Below are positions 45,303 through 52,864 of a stretch of DNA of 58,876 bases, in pieces (the first letter of the stretch is position 1; every line of letters begins with the position of its first letter). The stretch comes from Candidatus Obscuribacterales bacterium. GTDB taxonomy: Bacteria > Cyanobacteriota > Vampirovibrionia > Obscuribacterales > Obscuribacteraceae. Made by a program: the position numbers and the translations under genes. The stretch spans positions 1-58,876 of the forward strand of contig JAIETF010000049.1 in the NCBI GenBank assembly GCA_019745415.1. Direction: 5' to 3'. Under the pieces are notes generated by a model, which saw only the letters and a program-made list of their open reading frames with translations, was not told where the DNA came from and did no database searches.

Positions 45303-45767
45303 ATGAGCGAAGATCTTGATCTCGGTAATGAAAGGCTATCTCCGGTAAGTAGAATTCGCCGCATTGTGGCGAGTAATCCTAATACTCCGGCAGTCGTGCT
45401 TGGGCGACTGGCCCAAGATCATGATGCGATCGTCCGCATGGCAGTGGCGGAAAATCCCCGCACACCTTCCGATATACTGGCTATGCTTGCTCAAGATGCC
45501 AATAGCGATGTCAGGTTGACCGTGGTGGAGAATCGTAATACCTGGTTGGTGACTCTTTACAGACTAGCGGCCGATGATAATGATGATGTGCGGTATGGTA
45601 TGGCTGAATGCTGTCATATGCCGGTTGAGATATTGCTTTTGCTTTGTGACGATGAGAATCCTTATGTCAGAGCCAGAGCTTCAAAAACAATGCGCAATAC
45701 CGGCCATGCTGAAAGGGTCTGTCATCTCAGGAGCCGCCCGGTGAGCCATCTATTGGGTATTGCTTAA
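45303..45767 (+). CDS. Leucine-rich repeat variant (LRV) protein
   Basis: The protein has 154 residues. It consists of about four repeats of ~24 residues with the LRV pattern: V-A-x-N-P-N-T-P-x-x-V-L-x-x-L-A-x-D-x-D-x-x-V-R. Examples are VASNPNTPAVVLGRLAQD and VAENPRTPSDILAMLAQD. LRV repeats form a curved alpha/3-10 solenoid and usually bind partners; some LRV proteins have an N-terminal Fe-S cluster, but no cysteine cluster is seen here. ATG 45303 has AGAAGGGA upstream. It is a single-gene unit bounded by promoter and terminator. Confidence 0.8.
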   Translation: MSEDLDLGNERLSPVSRIRRIVASNPNTPAVVLGRLAQDHDAIVRMAVAENPRTPSDILAMLAQDANSDVRLTVVENRNTWLVTLYRLAADDNDDVRYGMAECCHMPVEILLLLCDDENPYVRARASKTMRNTGHAERVCHLRSRPVSHLLGIA

Positions 45768-45806
45768 GAAAAGAGGCAACCACTACGGCTGCCTCTTTTC
45801 TGCTTT
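45767..45806. terminator. Strong bidirectional terminator
   Basis: AGAAAAGAGGCA and TGCCTCTTTTCT form a 12-bp perfect stem with an 11-nt loop, A-rich on the left arm and T-rich on the right. It serves the LRV gene and the convergent response regulator. Confidence 0.85.
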
Positions 45807-45832
45807 GTTTATCGCTCTATATCTACATTAGA

Positions 45833-46507
45833 CTAGCGAGAAGGCTCTTCTTCTCTCAGTACATAGCCTTCGCCGCGTACTGTTTGAATGAGACGCTTCG
45901 AACTTGCATCTTCCAGCTTGGAACGAAGGTAACGGATATAGACTTCGATGACGTTTGATTCGCCGATAAAGTCATAACCCCATACTTTGTCGAAGATGAA
46001 TTCTCTTGACAGTACCTGCTCGGGGTACTGCATAAACAATCTTAGTAGGTCGAACTCTTTTGCTCTTAGATCGAGCTGACGCTCGCCTCTTTTGACTACA
46101 CGGTTCAACTGGTCCATCCATAGGTCGGCATAGGTAAGAATGCCTTCCTGCGGTTTGCGGCGCATTACTGCGCGGATTCTTGCAAGAAGCTCTTCGGTGG
46201 CGAAGGGCTTGGTCAGATAGTCATCGGCGCCGCTGTCTAGGCCGCTCACTCTATCCTGCACACCGTCTTTGGCGGTGAGCATGATGACGGGGACTTTGGA
46301 CATGCCGCGCAGGCGTTTACAAACTTCTATACCGTCAAGACCAGGAAGCATGACGTCGAGGAGGACAAGGTCAGGCTGGTCTTTCTTGAAAAGGTCGAGA
46401 CCTTGATTACCATCGTGAGCTACGGATACTTGATAGCCTTCATAACCCAGCTCTAGCTCGATGAGACGAGCGATATTTACGTCGTCTTCAATGATCAGGA
46501 TTTTCAA
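45833..46507 (-). CDS. OmpR-family response regulator
   Basis: The protein has 224 residues. The receiver domain has the acidic pair in IIEDD, phospho-acceptor Asp51 in LVLLDVMLPG, Thr in MLTAKD and Lys in TKPF. The C-terminal winged helix (LDLRAKEFDLLRLFMQYPEQVLSRE, given as region 140-165, then IEVYIRYLRSKLE and TVRGEGYVL) is of the OmpR/PhoB type. No kinase gene is adjacent, so the partner is elsewhere. The start is taken as TTG 46507 because GAGG lies 8 nt before it and the receiver begins at once (MKILIIEDD). A longer frame to 46711 would add 68 residues unlike the family. Confidence 0.92.
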   Translation of the reverse strand: MKILIIEDDVNIARLIELELGYEGYQVSVAHDGNQGLDLFKKDQPDLVLLDVMLPGLDGIEVCKRLRGMSKVPVIMLTAKDGVQDRVSGLDSGADDYLTKPFATEELLARIRAVMRRKPQEGILTYADLWMDQLNRVVKRGERQLDLRAKEFDLLRLFMQYPEQVLSREFIFDKVWGYDFIGESNVIEVYIRYLRSKLEDASSKRLIQTVRGEGYVLREEEPSR

Positions 46508-46677
46508 CGGACATACCTCACATGCACTTGCCACGGTTAATATTAACCCCCGTTCAATATGGCATGATCTAATCTTTTTGTCCAACCTTTTTAAATTTGT
46601 TACACGAAACCCCAAAAGGCAAACTGGGCAGGGAATAGCAAAATAAAACCGTTCCGCCCGTAAAAGAGAATTACCAA

Positions 46678-48459
46678 GTGGGGAAGACAAAAAAGAAAGC
46701 GCGGAAATCAAGTACCCATGGCAACCAGCCAGAATTAAAGGGGGACTTACCCTGTCCCTACCGAGATCTTGCGGCCGAGGGCAAAGGGGAGGGCTTGCTT
46801 TTTCCCTTTGATGAAAAAGCCTTGGCGCAGCTTGCCAGGGGCACTGCTGTGGTGATCGCCACCTGTCTGGCCTTACCCGATGCCATAGCCATCATTCCTA
46901 CATCTCCCTCTGCCGTTTCTTGGGGGCTGAGACTGATTGGCATTTGGACTATCGCCGCCGTCGCCTGGTTTGTCGGCTTTCTATTTCTCACAGGAGTCTT
47001 TCGTTTGATCTCTGGTGGTGTCATTCTCACCGCCAAGGGTCTCAAGGTATCGCGCTTCGATCGCCTCATACCCTACGAAACTATTCATAGCCTCAGTCTA
47101 GAACCAAATCATTTTTTTACTCGCATTTTTTCCTTGCCAGAAACGGCCAGGCGTCTCACTGTTCTTTTCGATCTCGGTTTTGGCGGCGCTATCGTCAAGA
47201 AATTTCTTTTCCCCAATTTCCTCCCTTCGTTCTTTTTTACTGCTGCCACTTTCGATAGCCTGGTTCTGCATCTTGTGCAGAGATGCGGTATGGTGCAACC
47301 GGCAGAGCCCTCATTACTTTCTGGTTTTTCGCTGTCGAGACCAGGCGAATTAACTCGCATTGCCGCCACATTTAGATTCATGGCTAAACAGCGAGTGCTT
47401 GTCACTGCCATCATCGCCATTTCGCTTGTCTCTTTTTTGGGGCGCAAAGCAGTGGTCAATTTTGCCTACAATCAAGGTAACAAGGTTTACGCCCAAGGCA
47501 GATACGACAGCGCACGCGAGTACTTTGAATGGGCAGTGAAAACCGATCCTACTTTTGCCGCCGGTTGGAATCTCTTGGGGCAGACCCATTATCGCTTGGC
47601 CGAGCGCAATTTGACTGACTTCAAAGAGGCGCGGAACTGCTGGCGCACGGCTATTTTGTGTAAACTCGATTTTGTCGAGCCGCGCATTAATTTGGCTCGC
47701 ATTGCCTTGATAGACAGAGATTTCGATGAAGCTTTGCGCCTACTGGTGCATGCCGGAAAACTCGCCACCTCTGATGCCTTGTCTCGACTAATGGAAGCCG
47801 AACTTTGGCTCAAGATGGGAAGGCTTGATGATTGCGCTGCTCAGCTCCAAGCCGTAGCTCAGAGTAAAGTGGCATTGACGCGCTCTCAGCGCTTGCTTGC
47901 CGACTGCTTAAGCGCCCAGTCTAAGTTTTTTAGTGGCGACAAAAAAGGCGCTATGGCAGCAATTGGCGGCTATAGTCTTGCACCAGGCAACTATCATAAC
48001 GATGAGAATGTAACTTTGCTTCTTAGCAGTCGGGCCTTGATAGAAGCTCGTCCAGACTTGGCTGATATGGCCGTGCAGAGACAGCCTAATAATCCTGATG
48101 TGCTTTTGCAAGCAGCATTGGTTTATTTGCAGACGACTTCACTGAGCGAGCCTGAGAGAGAAGCTAGATGTCGCGCTCTTTTGAATCGTGCGGCGGCTCG
48201 CAGCGACGGGGTGAATCCCTGGGTTGGCACACTTTTCTGTCAGTTGGCTCTTCTGGGGCATGATAAACCCGGGGCGCTGGCCTTTGCCAAACAGGCTCTG
48301 CTTGTGTCAGATAAGCATCAAGACGCCATTGCCCTCTCTTACTTGAGCGAAATTCTGCAGAACAATAACTGCTTAGACCTCTCCAGCGAAGCCGCGAGCC
48401 GGGCCGCCGCTTTGAGGACGAGGAAAGTAAAGCGACAGTTTTCTATTTTGCCCGATTGA
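46678..48459 (+). CDS. Membrane protein with PH-like region and TPR repeats
   Basis: The protein has 593 residues. Two hydrophobic segments at about residues 55-75 and 85-110 are followed by a stretch resembling a bacterial PH domain (ILTAKGLKVSRFDRLIPYETIHSL). A third hydrophobic segment lies at about 238-258. The remaining ~330 residues are helical TPR-type repeats (for example VYAQGRYDSAREYFEWAVKTDP). The likely orientation puts the TPR part on one side of the inner membrane as a scaffold. The family is not identified. The start is GTG 46678 with weak AGAGAA upstream. It is transcribed away from the response regulator. Confidence 0.65.
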   Translation: MGKTKKKARKSSTHGNQPELKGDLPCPYRDLAAEGKGEGLLFPFDEKALAQLARGTAVVIATCLALPDAIAIIPTSPSAVSWGLRLIGIWTIAAVAWFVGFLFLTGVFRLISGGVILTAKGLKVSRFDRLIPYETIHSLSLEPNHFFTRIFSLPETARRLTVLFDLGFGGAIVKKFLFPNFLPSFFFTAATFDSLVLHLVQRCGMVQPAEPSLLSGFSLSRPGELTRIAATFRFMAKQRVLVTAIIAISLVSFLGRKAVVNFAYNQGNKVYAQGRYDSAREYFEWAVKTDPTFAAGWNLLGQTHYRLAERNLTDFKEARNCWRTAILCKLDFVEPRINLARIALIDRDFDEALRLLVHAGKLATSDALSRLMEAELWLKMGRLDDCAAQLQAVAQSKVALTRSQRLLADCLSAQSKFFSGDKKGAMAAIGGYSLAPGNYHNDENVTLLLSSRALIEARPDLADMAVQRQPNNPDVLLQAALVYLQTTSLSEPEREARCRALLNRAAARSDGVNPWVGTLFCQLALLGHDKPGALAFAKQALLVSDKHQDAIALSYLSEILQNNNCLDLSSEAASRAAALRTRKVKRQFSILPD

Positions 48460-48530
48460 GTTTTATCACGAGACTTTCACAAGCTCGTCCTTAAGCTTTA
48501 GCCATCCCCCTTCGGAACGAGGTAGTGAAA

Positions 48531-49217
48531 ATGGCGATGGCGAATTCGATGACTCTAGAAGCAAGCAGTGCGGCTAGGGACCTATCTCAAAACAATAGAT
48601 TCGAAGGTGGTGCCGAAGAGAACTTTGACCCTCTGGCCAGTTCACGCGATGCTGCCTATGGTGCCGTCAGCGGTGGTGCAATCGGCGCTGTCGCCGACCG
48701 CGACGGTACTAATAGGTATTCAGCGCAGAGCTCAGATGGCTTCGAGATTACCGCAGAAGCTGTCCCTCCTTCAATATCTGAGCAGAATCAACAACCTGAA
48801 GTGAACCCCGGTGTTTATAACGACCTGATCAAAGAAGGCATGCCTCTCACAAATGAAAATGGGCAGCAAGAGAAATTCATCGAAGATATGATTGGCGGTA
48901 TGATGCTTGACGGAATTAGGAAAGATGGTTTCTTGCTTGATGTGGACAAGCCGACTGATATGCAAGTTGGTGGGGCTTTGATTGATATAGGTTTGAAGAA
49001 TAGAATTCAGCAACTAGGCGATGCCGCAGTGAAGTCAGAGCTCAATCTGCCGCCCGATGCCGGTGCAGCAGCTGTCAAAGAAGCCTATACAAAGCATACT
49101 CTCAAAGAGATGGGCAGTCAGCTTGGGCAAGAGATTGAAAACCCTGAACAGTTGGCAAGAGCCGTGCGCGAGTGGGCTGCAGGAACCATGAAGTCAGCTA
49201 TAGGATTGAAGAAGTAA
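48531..49217 (+). CDS. Hypothetical soluble protein
   Basis: The protein has 228 residues with no family I recognise. The N-terminal 60 residues are Ala/Ser/Gly-rich (AAYGAVSGGAIGAVADRDG). The rest is acidic and helical, ending in REWAAGTMKSAIGLKK. There is no convincing signal peptide. ATG 48531 has CGAGG 8 nt upstream; GTG 48525 would add two residues. It converges on the MscS gene with 2 nt between stops. Confidence 0.6.
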   Translation: MAMANSMTLEASSAARDLSQNNRFEGGAEENFDPLASSRDAAYGAVSGGAIGAVADRDGTNRYSAQSSDGFEITAEAVPPSISEQNQQPEVNPGVYNDLIKEGMPLTNENGQQEKFIEDMIGGMMLDGIRKDGFLLDVDKPTDMQVGGALIDIGLKNRIQQLGDAAVKSELNLPPDAGAAAVKEAYTKHTLKEMGSQLGQEIENPEQLARAVREWAAGTMKSAIGLKK

Positions 49218-49219
49218 GT

Positions 49220-50992
49220 TTATTTTGTTTGTATAGACTCGACTTTGAAGGCAGGCACGCTGTAGTCCTTACTTCTTTCTTTTACCGGTATAGTGATTTC
49301 GTTTCCGTCTCTCAGGCTGGCGTAATGAGGCGACATGATCTCTACACCGGAGGCGTTGAAGCAGTCTTGAATGGCTGCGTGTAGTTGCGAGTAAATGCCT
49401 ACCATATTTTCGGCGTGGCGGGTGTAGGCATTTAGCTCGTACTCTACATAAAAGTCGTTCAGGGCTCTCTGCAGAACAAAAGGTTCGGGTTCATGCATAA
49501 TATCCGGACATTCTTTAGCTGCCTTAATAAGCAGTTCGTGTACTTGCCGCCAGGGGGCGTCATAGCCGATTGTCACACTGGTGTGCAAAATCAAGCCTTG
49601 GTCTTTGGTTTTTGTAGAGTAGTTAGTTATGTCAGTAGTCACCAACTGACCGTTATGAATGGTGATCATTTCATTCTTTATTGTCTTGATGCGGGTGGTG
49701 AACAGAGTCCTTTCCACCACATCTCCCACATGATCGCCTATTTTGACACGATCACCGAGTTTGAAAGCGCGGGTATAGGTGAGAACTACTCCCGCCACCA
49801 GGTGTCCGATAGCGCCAGTGGAACCGAGTGAAATGAGTAAACCGATAAATAAACCAATTTGTTTGAAAGCTGGACTGTCCCAGCCCGGTAAATAGGGCGC
49901 TGCTACCACCAGGGCCATGAATATGGTCAAAGCCTTGATCAACTTGTAAGTAGGCTCGGCCCAATCGGGGTCGAAATCTTGCAAAGTCAAGTTGGACTTA
50001 CTCACTTCATCAAAGAAGAAACGCAGAACAACCAATACCCCATAGGTAAGATAGCCTATCACCATGAGCACAAAGAAGTTCGGGATGTATTCGCTTAGAC
50101 TGTGCAGTCCGCTGCTGAGCGGCGTGATTGTTTTGTTCAACAACTGCAATCCGTAAATCTTGGTCCAGGGGAAGAAATTTAGGGCAGAGAAAATATAGAA
50201 GTGCAGAAGAGCTAGGAAGACCGCAAAAAAGAAAGTACGGGTCAGAAAAGTAACCGACAGTTCCAGTAAGTCTCTGATGACAGCTCCCTTGGCTCTTGCA
50301 TCTTTGAAGCTGCTTTGCACGCGAGAAACTAGATATTTTGAAACTAACTGCGAGAGATTAGAGAGATTGCTGACAAATATAGTCAGTAAGAGCAATCCTA
50401 TAATCACGCCAACGGCCCCTAATGCCAGGCGTCCTGGGCGGCTATCTTGTTTGTATTGCTCGGCTACAGCTTTCAGTCGCTTTATATAGTCAGCTGCCAG
50501 CCCGGCGCTTGAAATCTTGATGCTTTGTGCTTCCTCATTTGAAACCAGCATCACTACTTGGTCTTTATAGAAAATGCGGGTACCGAATTTATCGGGCACG
50601 CTATGAAACTCATCGGCATTGAAGTCATGAAGGGCGTAAATATTATCTAGCCTGGACTGAATCAGTTTGACTCTCTCTGATTTAGTCAAGGGACCGTTTG
50701 AGCCAAAGACACCAATAACTCTTTGTCCATCTACATAGACATAACCAGGTTGTTCTTCGGCGCTGGCTTCCGAATCTTCCCTGGTTTCGGCAAAGGCGGC
50801 GCTGAATAGTTGGAAGAACAAAAAGGCACAGGTGAGGGCGAGTGAAATCGCACCGGGGAGAAGTCGGCTGGAGAAAGACTTCTTCCCGGCTGGTCCTGTC
50901 GCCGCCACCTGCATGCTCAGTGAAACTAGCTCTCTTTTCCCTAGACCTAGTTCATTCGATTTGTTGCTTCTCAGCATTTTTTGCCTTAGCAT
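49220..50992 (-). CDS. MscS-family mechanosensitive channel
   Basis: The protein has 590 residues, larger than E. coli MscS (286). A signal-type segment (residues 48-68) leads to a periplasmic domain of about 100 residues. Several membrane helices follow from about residue 190. The pore-lining TM3 region is ISLGSTGAIGHLVAGVVLTYTRAF, abridged to its motif GAIGHLVAG. The beta domain has FKLGDRVKIGDHVGDVVERTLFTTRI (motif GDRVKIGDHVGDV) and the C-terminal alpha/beta domain follows. Such channels release solutes on hypo-osmotic shock. The extra N-terminal domain is of unknown role. ATG 50992 is chosen; an ATG at 50977 is also possible. Confidence 0.87.
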   Translation of the reverse strand: MLRQKMLRSNKSNELGLGKRELVSLSMQVAATGPAGKKSFSSRLLPGAISLALTCAFLFFQLFSAAFAETREDSEASAEEQPGYVYVDGQRVIGVFGSNGPLTKSERVKLIQSRLDNIYALHDFNADEFHSVPDKFGTRIFYKDQVVMLVSNEEAQSIKISSAGLAADYIKRLKAVAEQYKQDSRPGRLALGAVGVIIGLLLLTIFVSNLSNLSQLVSKYLVSRVQSSFKDARAKGAVIRDLLELSVTFLTRTFFFAVFLALLHFYIFSALNFFPWTKIYGLQLLNKTITPLSSGLHSLSEYIPNFFVLMVIGYLTYGVLVVLRFFFDEVSKSNLTLQDFDPDWAEPTYKLIKALTIFMALVVAAPYLPGWDSPAFKQIGLFIGLLISLGSTGAIGHLVAGVVLTYTRAFKLGDRVKIGDHVGDVVERTLFTTRIKTIKNEMITIHNGQLVTTDITNYSTKTKDQGLILHTSVTIGYDAPWRQVHELLIKAAKECPDIMHEPEPFVLQRALNDFYVEYELNAYTRHAENMVGIYSQLHAAIQDCFNASGVEIMSPHYASLRDGNEITIPVKERSKDYSVPAFKVESIQTK

Positions 50993-51133
50993 GCTTTGCC
51001 CCGTAGCCTTTTCTGCTCAAAGTTTGCCTAATTATAGCGACAAAAGATTGCACTTTACTCTGACACAACTTTGACATTGCTCCCTGGAAACATGAGGGCA
51101 TAGCAAATCACCCTTCTTTCTGGAGATTATCTT

Positions 51134-51910
51134 ATGACTGAGATTCTTGGCGGCAGAAAATGCAAAGACGGACACGATAATAAGGAGCACCAAGAGCATG
51201 AGCCGAGCCGACTCAACTTGGTCGATATCGCTAATGAGAATAGAAATGAGCAGAAGCAGGGACAAAAGCAAGAGCAAGATCAACGACAAGACCAGAGTCA
51301 AGATCAAAAACAAGGACAAGCACAGTCGGTCGACAATATCGGAAATGTATCAATAGGCGGCAGTCGTTCCTCTACTTATGTGGCAGGTGATTTCATCCCC
51401 TCTTACAACCCTTGTCGCGATGCCGAAATGAATGCTGGAGTCAGTATTGCCGGCAGCGGTGCTCATTTGGGCTTCGCCAACACCGATACCAATTGTCGCA
51501 ATGCCTTGACCGGTCGCATGCAAGCCGATACAGCTGCTACACTCTCGCAAGGTACTGCCATTGCCGCCGATACTATGGTTAAGGTTCTTGATAGTCTTAG
51601 TCCGGCTGAGCGAGCAATGGTATCCAAAGCTACAATCGATGTTATCGTGGGTAACGCTCGCAATCAGGGCGCTATCGGGGAACAGGTCGTCCGCACCATT
51701 GGTGGTGAGAAACATAAGCTTCAGGGTGGTGGCTCTGCTGGCGGTAGTGGCTCTTCCCTTTCCAGCCTGGAAACTCGTTTAAACCAGGTCGAGGAAAGGC
51801 AGAGCCACACCGAAGCCGTTAGTGAGCGAGCCTCCAAGGACGCATCTTTTGCCTACGACCATGCCAGGCAGGCCAATGAAAGGCTTTTTGAATTGCGGGC
51901 GAGAAAATAG
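51134..51910 (+). CDS. Gln-rich low-complexity protein of unknown function
   Basis: The protein has 258 residues. Residues 1-40 are His/Glu/Asn-rich. Residues 40-65 are an almost pure Gln-charged tract (QKQEQDQRQDQ type). A central part (SIGGSRSSTYVAGDFIPSYNP) leads to CRDAEMNAGVSIAGSGAH...NC, two cysteines about 25 residues apart around an alternating Gly/Ser/Ala segment. After a Gly/Ser linker the C-terminus is a coiled coil (LETRLNQVEERQSH). No family is recognised. The arrangement recalls phage structural proteins with a C-x(n)-G/S-rich-x(n)-C segment, but no other phage gene is near. GGAGA lies before ATG 51134. The next gene has a similar C-terminus. Confidence 0.6.
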   Translation: MTEILGGRKCKDGHDNKEHQEHEPSRLNLVDIANENRNEQKQGQKQEQDQRQDQSQDQKQGQAQSVDNIGNVSIGGSRSSTYVAGDFIPSYNPCRDAEMNAGVSIAGSGAHLGFANTDTNCRNALTGRMQADTAATLSQGTAIAADTMVKVLDSLSPAERAMVSKATIDVIVGNARNQGAIGEQVVRTIGGEKHKLQGGGSAGGSGSSLSSLETRLNQVEERQSHTEAVSERASKDASFAYDHARQANERLFELRARK

Positions 51911-51914
51911 AAAA

Positions 51915-51950
51915 ATTCGAGAATTTCGAGATATTCGAGAAACTCGAGAG
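51915..51950 (+). repeat. Four 9-bp tandem repeats (ATTCGAGAA type)
   Basis: ATTCGAGAA, TTTCGAGAT, ATTCGAGAA and ACTCGAGAG follow each other without gaps, starting 4 nt after the stop of the Gln-rich gene. The core CGAGA recurs exactly every 9 bp. Confidence 0.8.
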
Positions 51951-51976
51951 AGTAAAAGTGACAAACCGGCAAATCA

Positions 51977-52020
51977 CTTTCTCGGTGATTATTTGAAGAA
52001 GCAAGTATTTGCCGAGAAAG
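51977..52020 (+). repeat. Inverted repeat between the two low-complexity genes
   Basis: CTTTCTCGG (51977-51985) and CCGAGAAAG (52012-52020) are exact complements separated by 26 nt. GCAAAT and ATTTGC extend the symmetry partly. There is no T-run, so it is not a typical terminator. Confidence 0.5.
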
Positions 52021-52051
52021 CCGGGGGCTAATTTGATGCGGGAGTTTAATC

Positions 52052-52786
52052 ATGGCATTTTCTAGAGAAGTTGCAAGCGAACAGATCTCCAGGACCGCCC
52101 TCGAGATGCCGGGCGGTTATCTAGCCGAATTGCCAGTCTATAAGCGGTTATCTGAAGCCGACTTTATCAGTCCGGAAGAAGAAGCGCGCCTCAGGAAGGA
52201 ACCGCTTCGCTTTCCACAGACTGTCGACCGTTCGGAAGATAGACTGACCGCTTTGGGTTTTGCCGCCGACAGTGGTTTCTCCTTTTATTCTTCCGCTCCC
52301 GAGACTCAATGCGTTAAATCCAGCTCTAGCTTCGGTTTTAGCTTCTTGGGCAAGTCCTTCGTTTTCGGTCGTAAGTTCGAGCTGGATCGCTCCTGTCAGA
52401 TTGCTGGTCTAGCAAGAGAGGCGGCAGAACTATCTATGGTTGGTTTCACTGGGGGGAAGGGGGGAGTGGGCGGAGTGACTGAACCAGTTCGAGAGAAATC
52501 TTTGACTCTAGACAGTCACTCTGCTCCTCCTGCAAGAGATCAGTCTTCCATCTCCAGCTTGATTGGTTCCGAAGGCGCTCGTCCCGGTGTCTCAGACCTA
52601 GTGGAGCGTTTACACAAAGTTGAAAACCGTTCTGCTATGGCTCTGGATTTAGTGAGATTGTCCGCGGATACGGCGGTGGTCAGCTTGGCTTATGATCAGG
52701 CCCTAAAAGAGATGACCAATAAACCCAGCGCTTGCCTTATCGAGTCGGAGGCGTTGAAGCGAAATCTAATGCAATGCGATATCTAG
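52052..52786 (+). CDS. Unknown protein sharing the C-terminal pattern of its upstream neighbour
   Basis: The protein has 244 residues without a recognised family. Residues 100-130 contain CVKSSSSFGFSFLGKS...SC, again two cysteines around a Ser/Gly/Phe-alternating segment. The C-terminus LVERLHKVENRSAMALDLVRL...AYDQALKEM lines up with LETRLNQVEERQSHTEAV...AYDHARQANER of the upstream protein. The two genes probably share ancestry and may act together. GGAG lies 7 nt before ATG 52052. A Gly-rich patch (GGKGGVGGV) sits at about residue 135. No signal peptide is visible. Confidence 0.6.
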   Translation: MAFSREVASEQISRTALEMPGGYLAELPVYKRLSEADFISPEEEARLRKEPLRFPQTVDRSEDRLTALGFAADSGFSFYSSAPETQCVKSSSSFGFSFLGKSFVFGRKFELDRSCQIAGLAREAAELSMVGFTGGKGGVGGVTEPVREKSLTLDSHSAPPARDQSSISSLIGSEGARPGVSDLVERLHKVENRSAMALDLVRLSADTAVVSLAYDQALKEMTNKPSACLIESEALKRNLMQCDI

Positions 52787-52864
52787 GGCGAGCATCTCTA
52801 AAGAACATTTTGAATCAGTATCTTTAATAACATCTTGAATAAATTTCTCGATTCAGTATCTCGG

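Noticed and set aside
46508..46711. Long N-terminal extension of the response regulator
   Set aside because: Receiver domains start near the first motif. TTG 46507 has GAGG 8 nt upstream and gives the standard length.
51134..52786. Prophage remnant
   Set aside because: Only a loose pattern similarity to phage structural proteins is seen. No integrase, terminase, portal, capsid or attachment site was found in the window.
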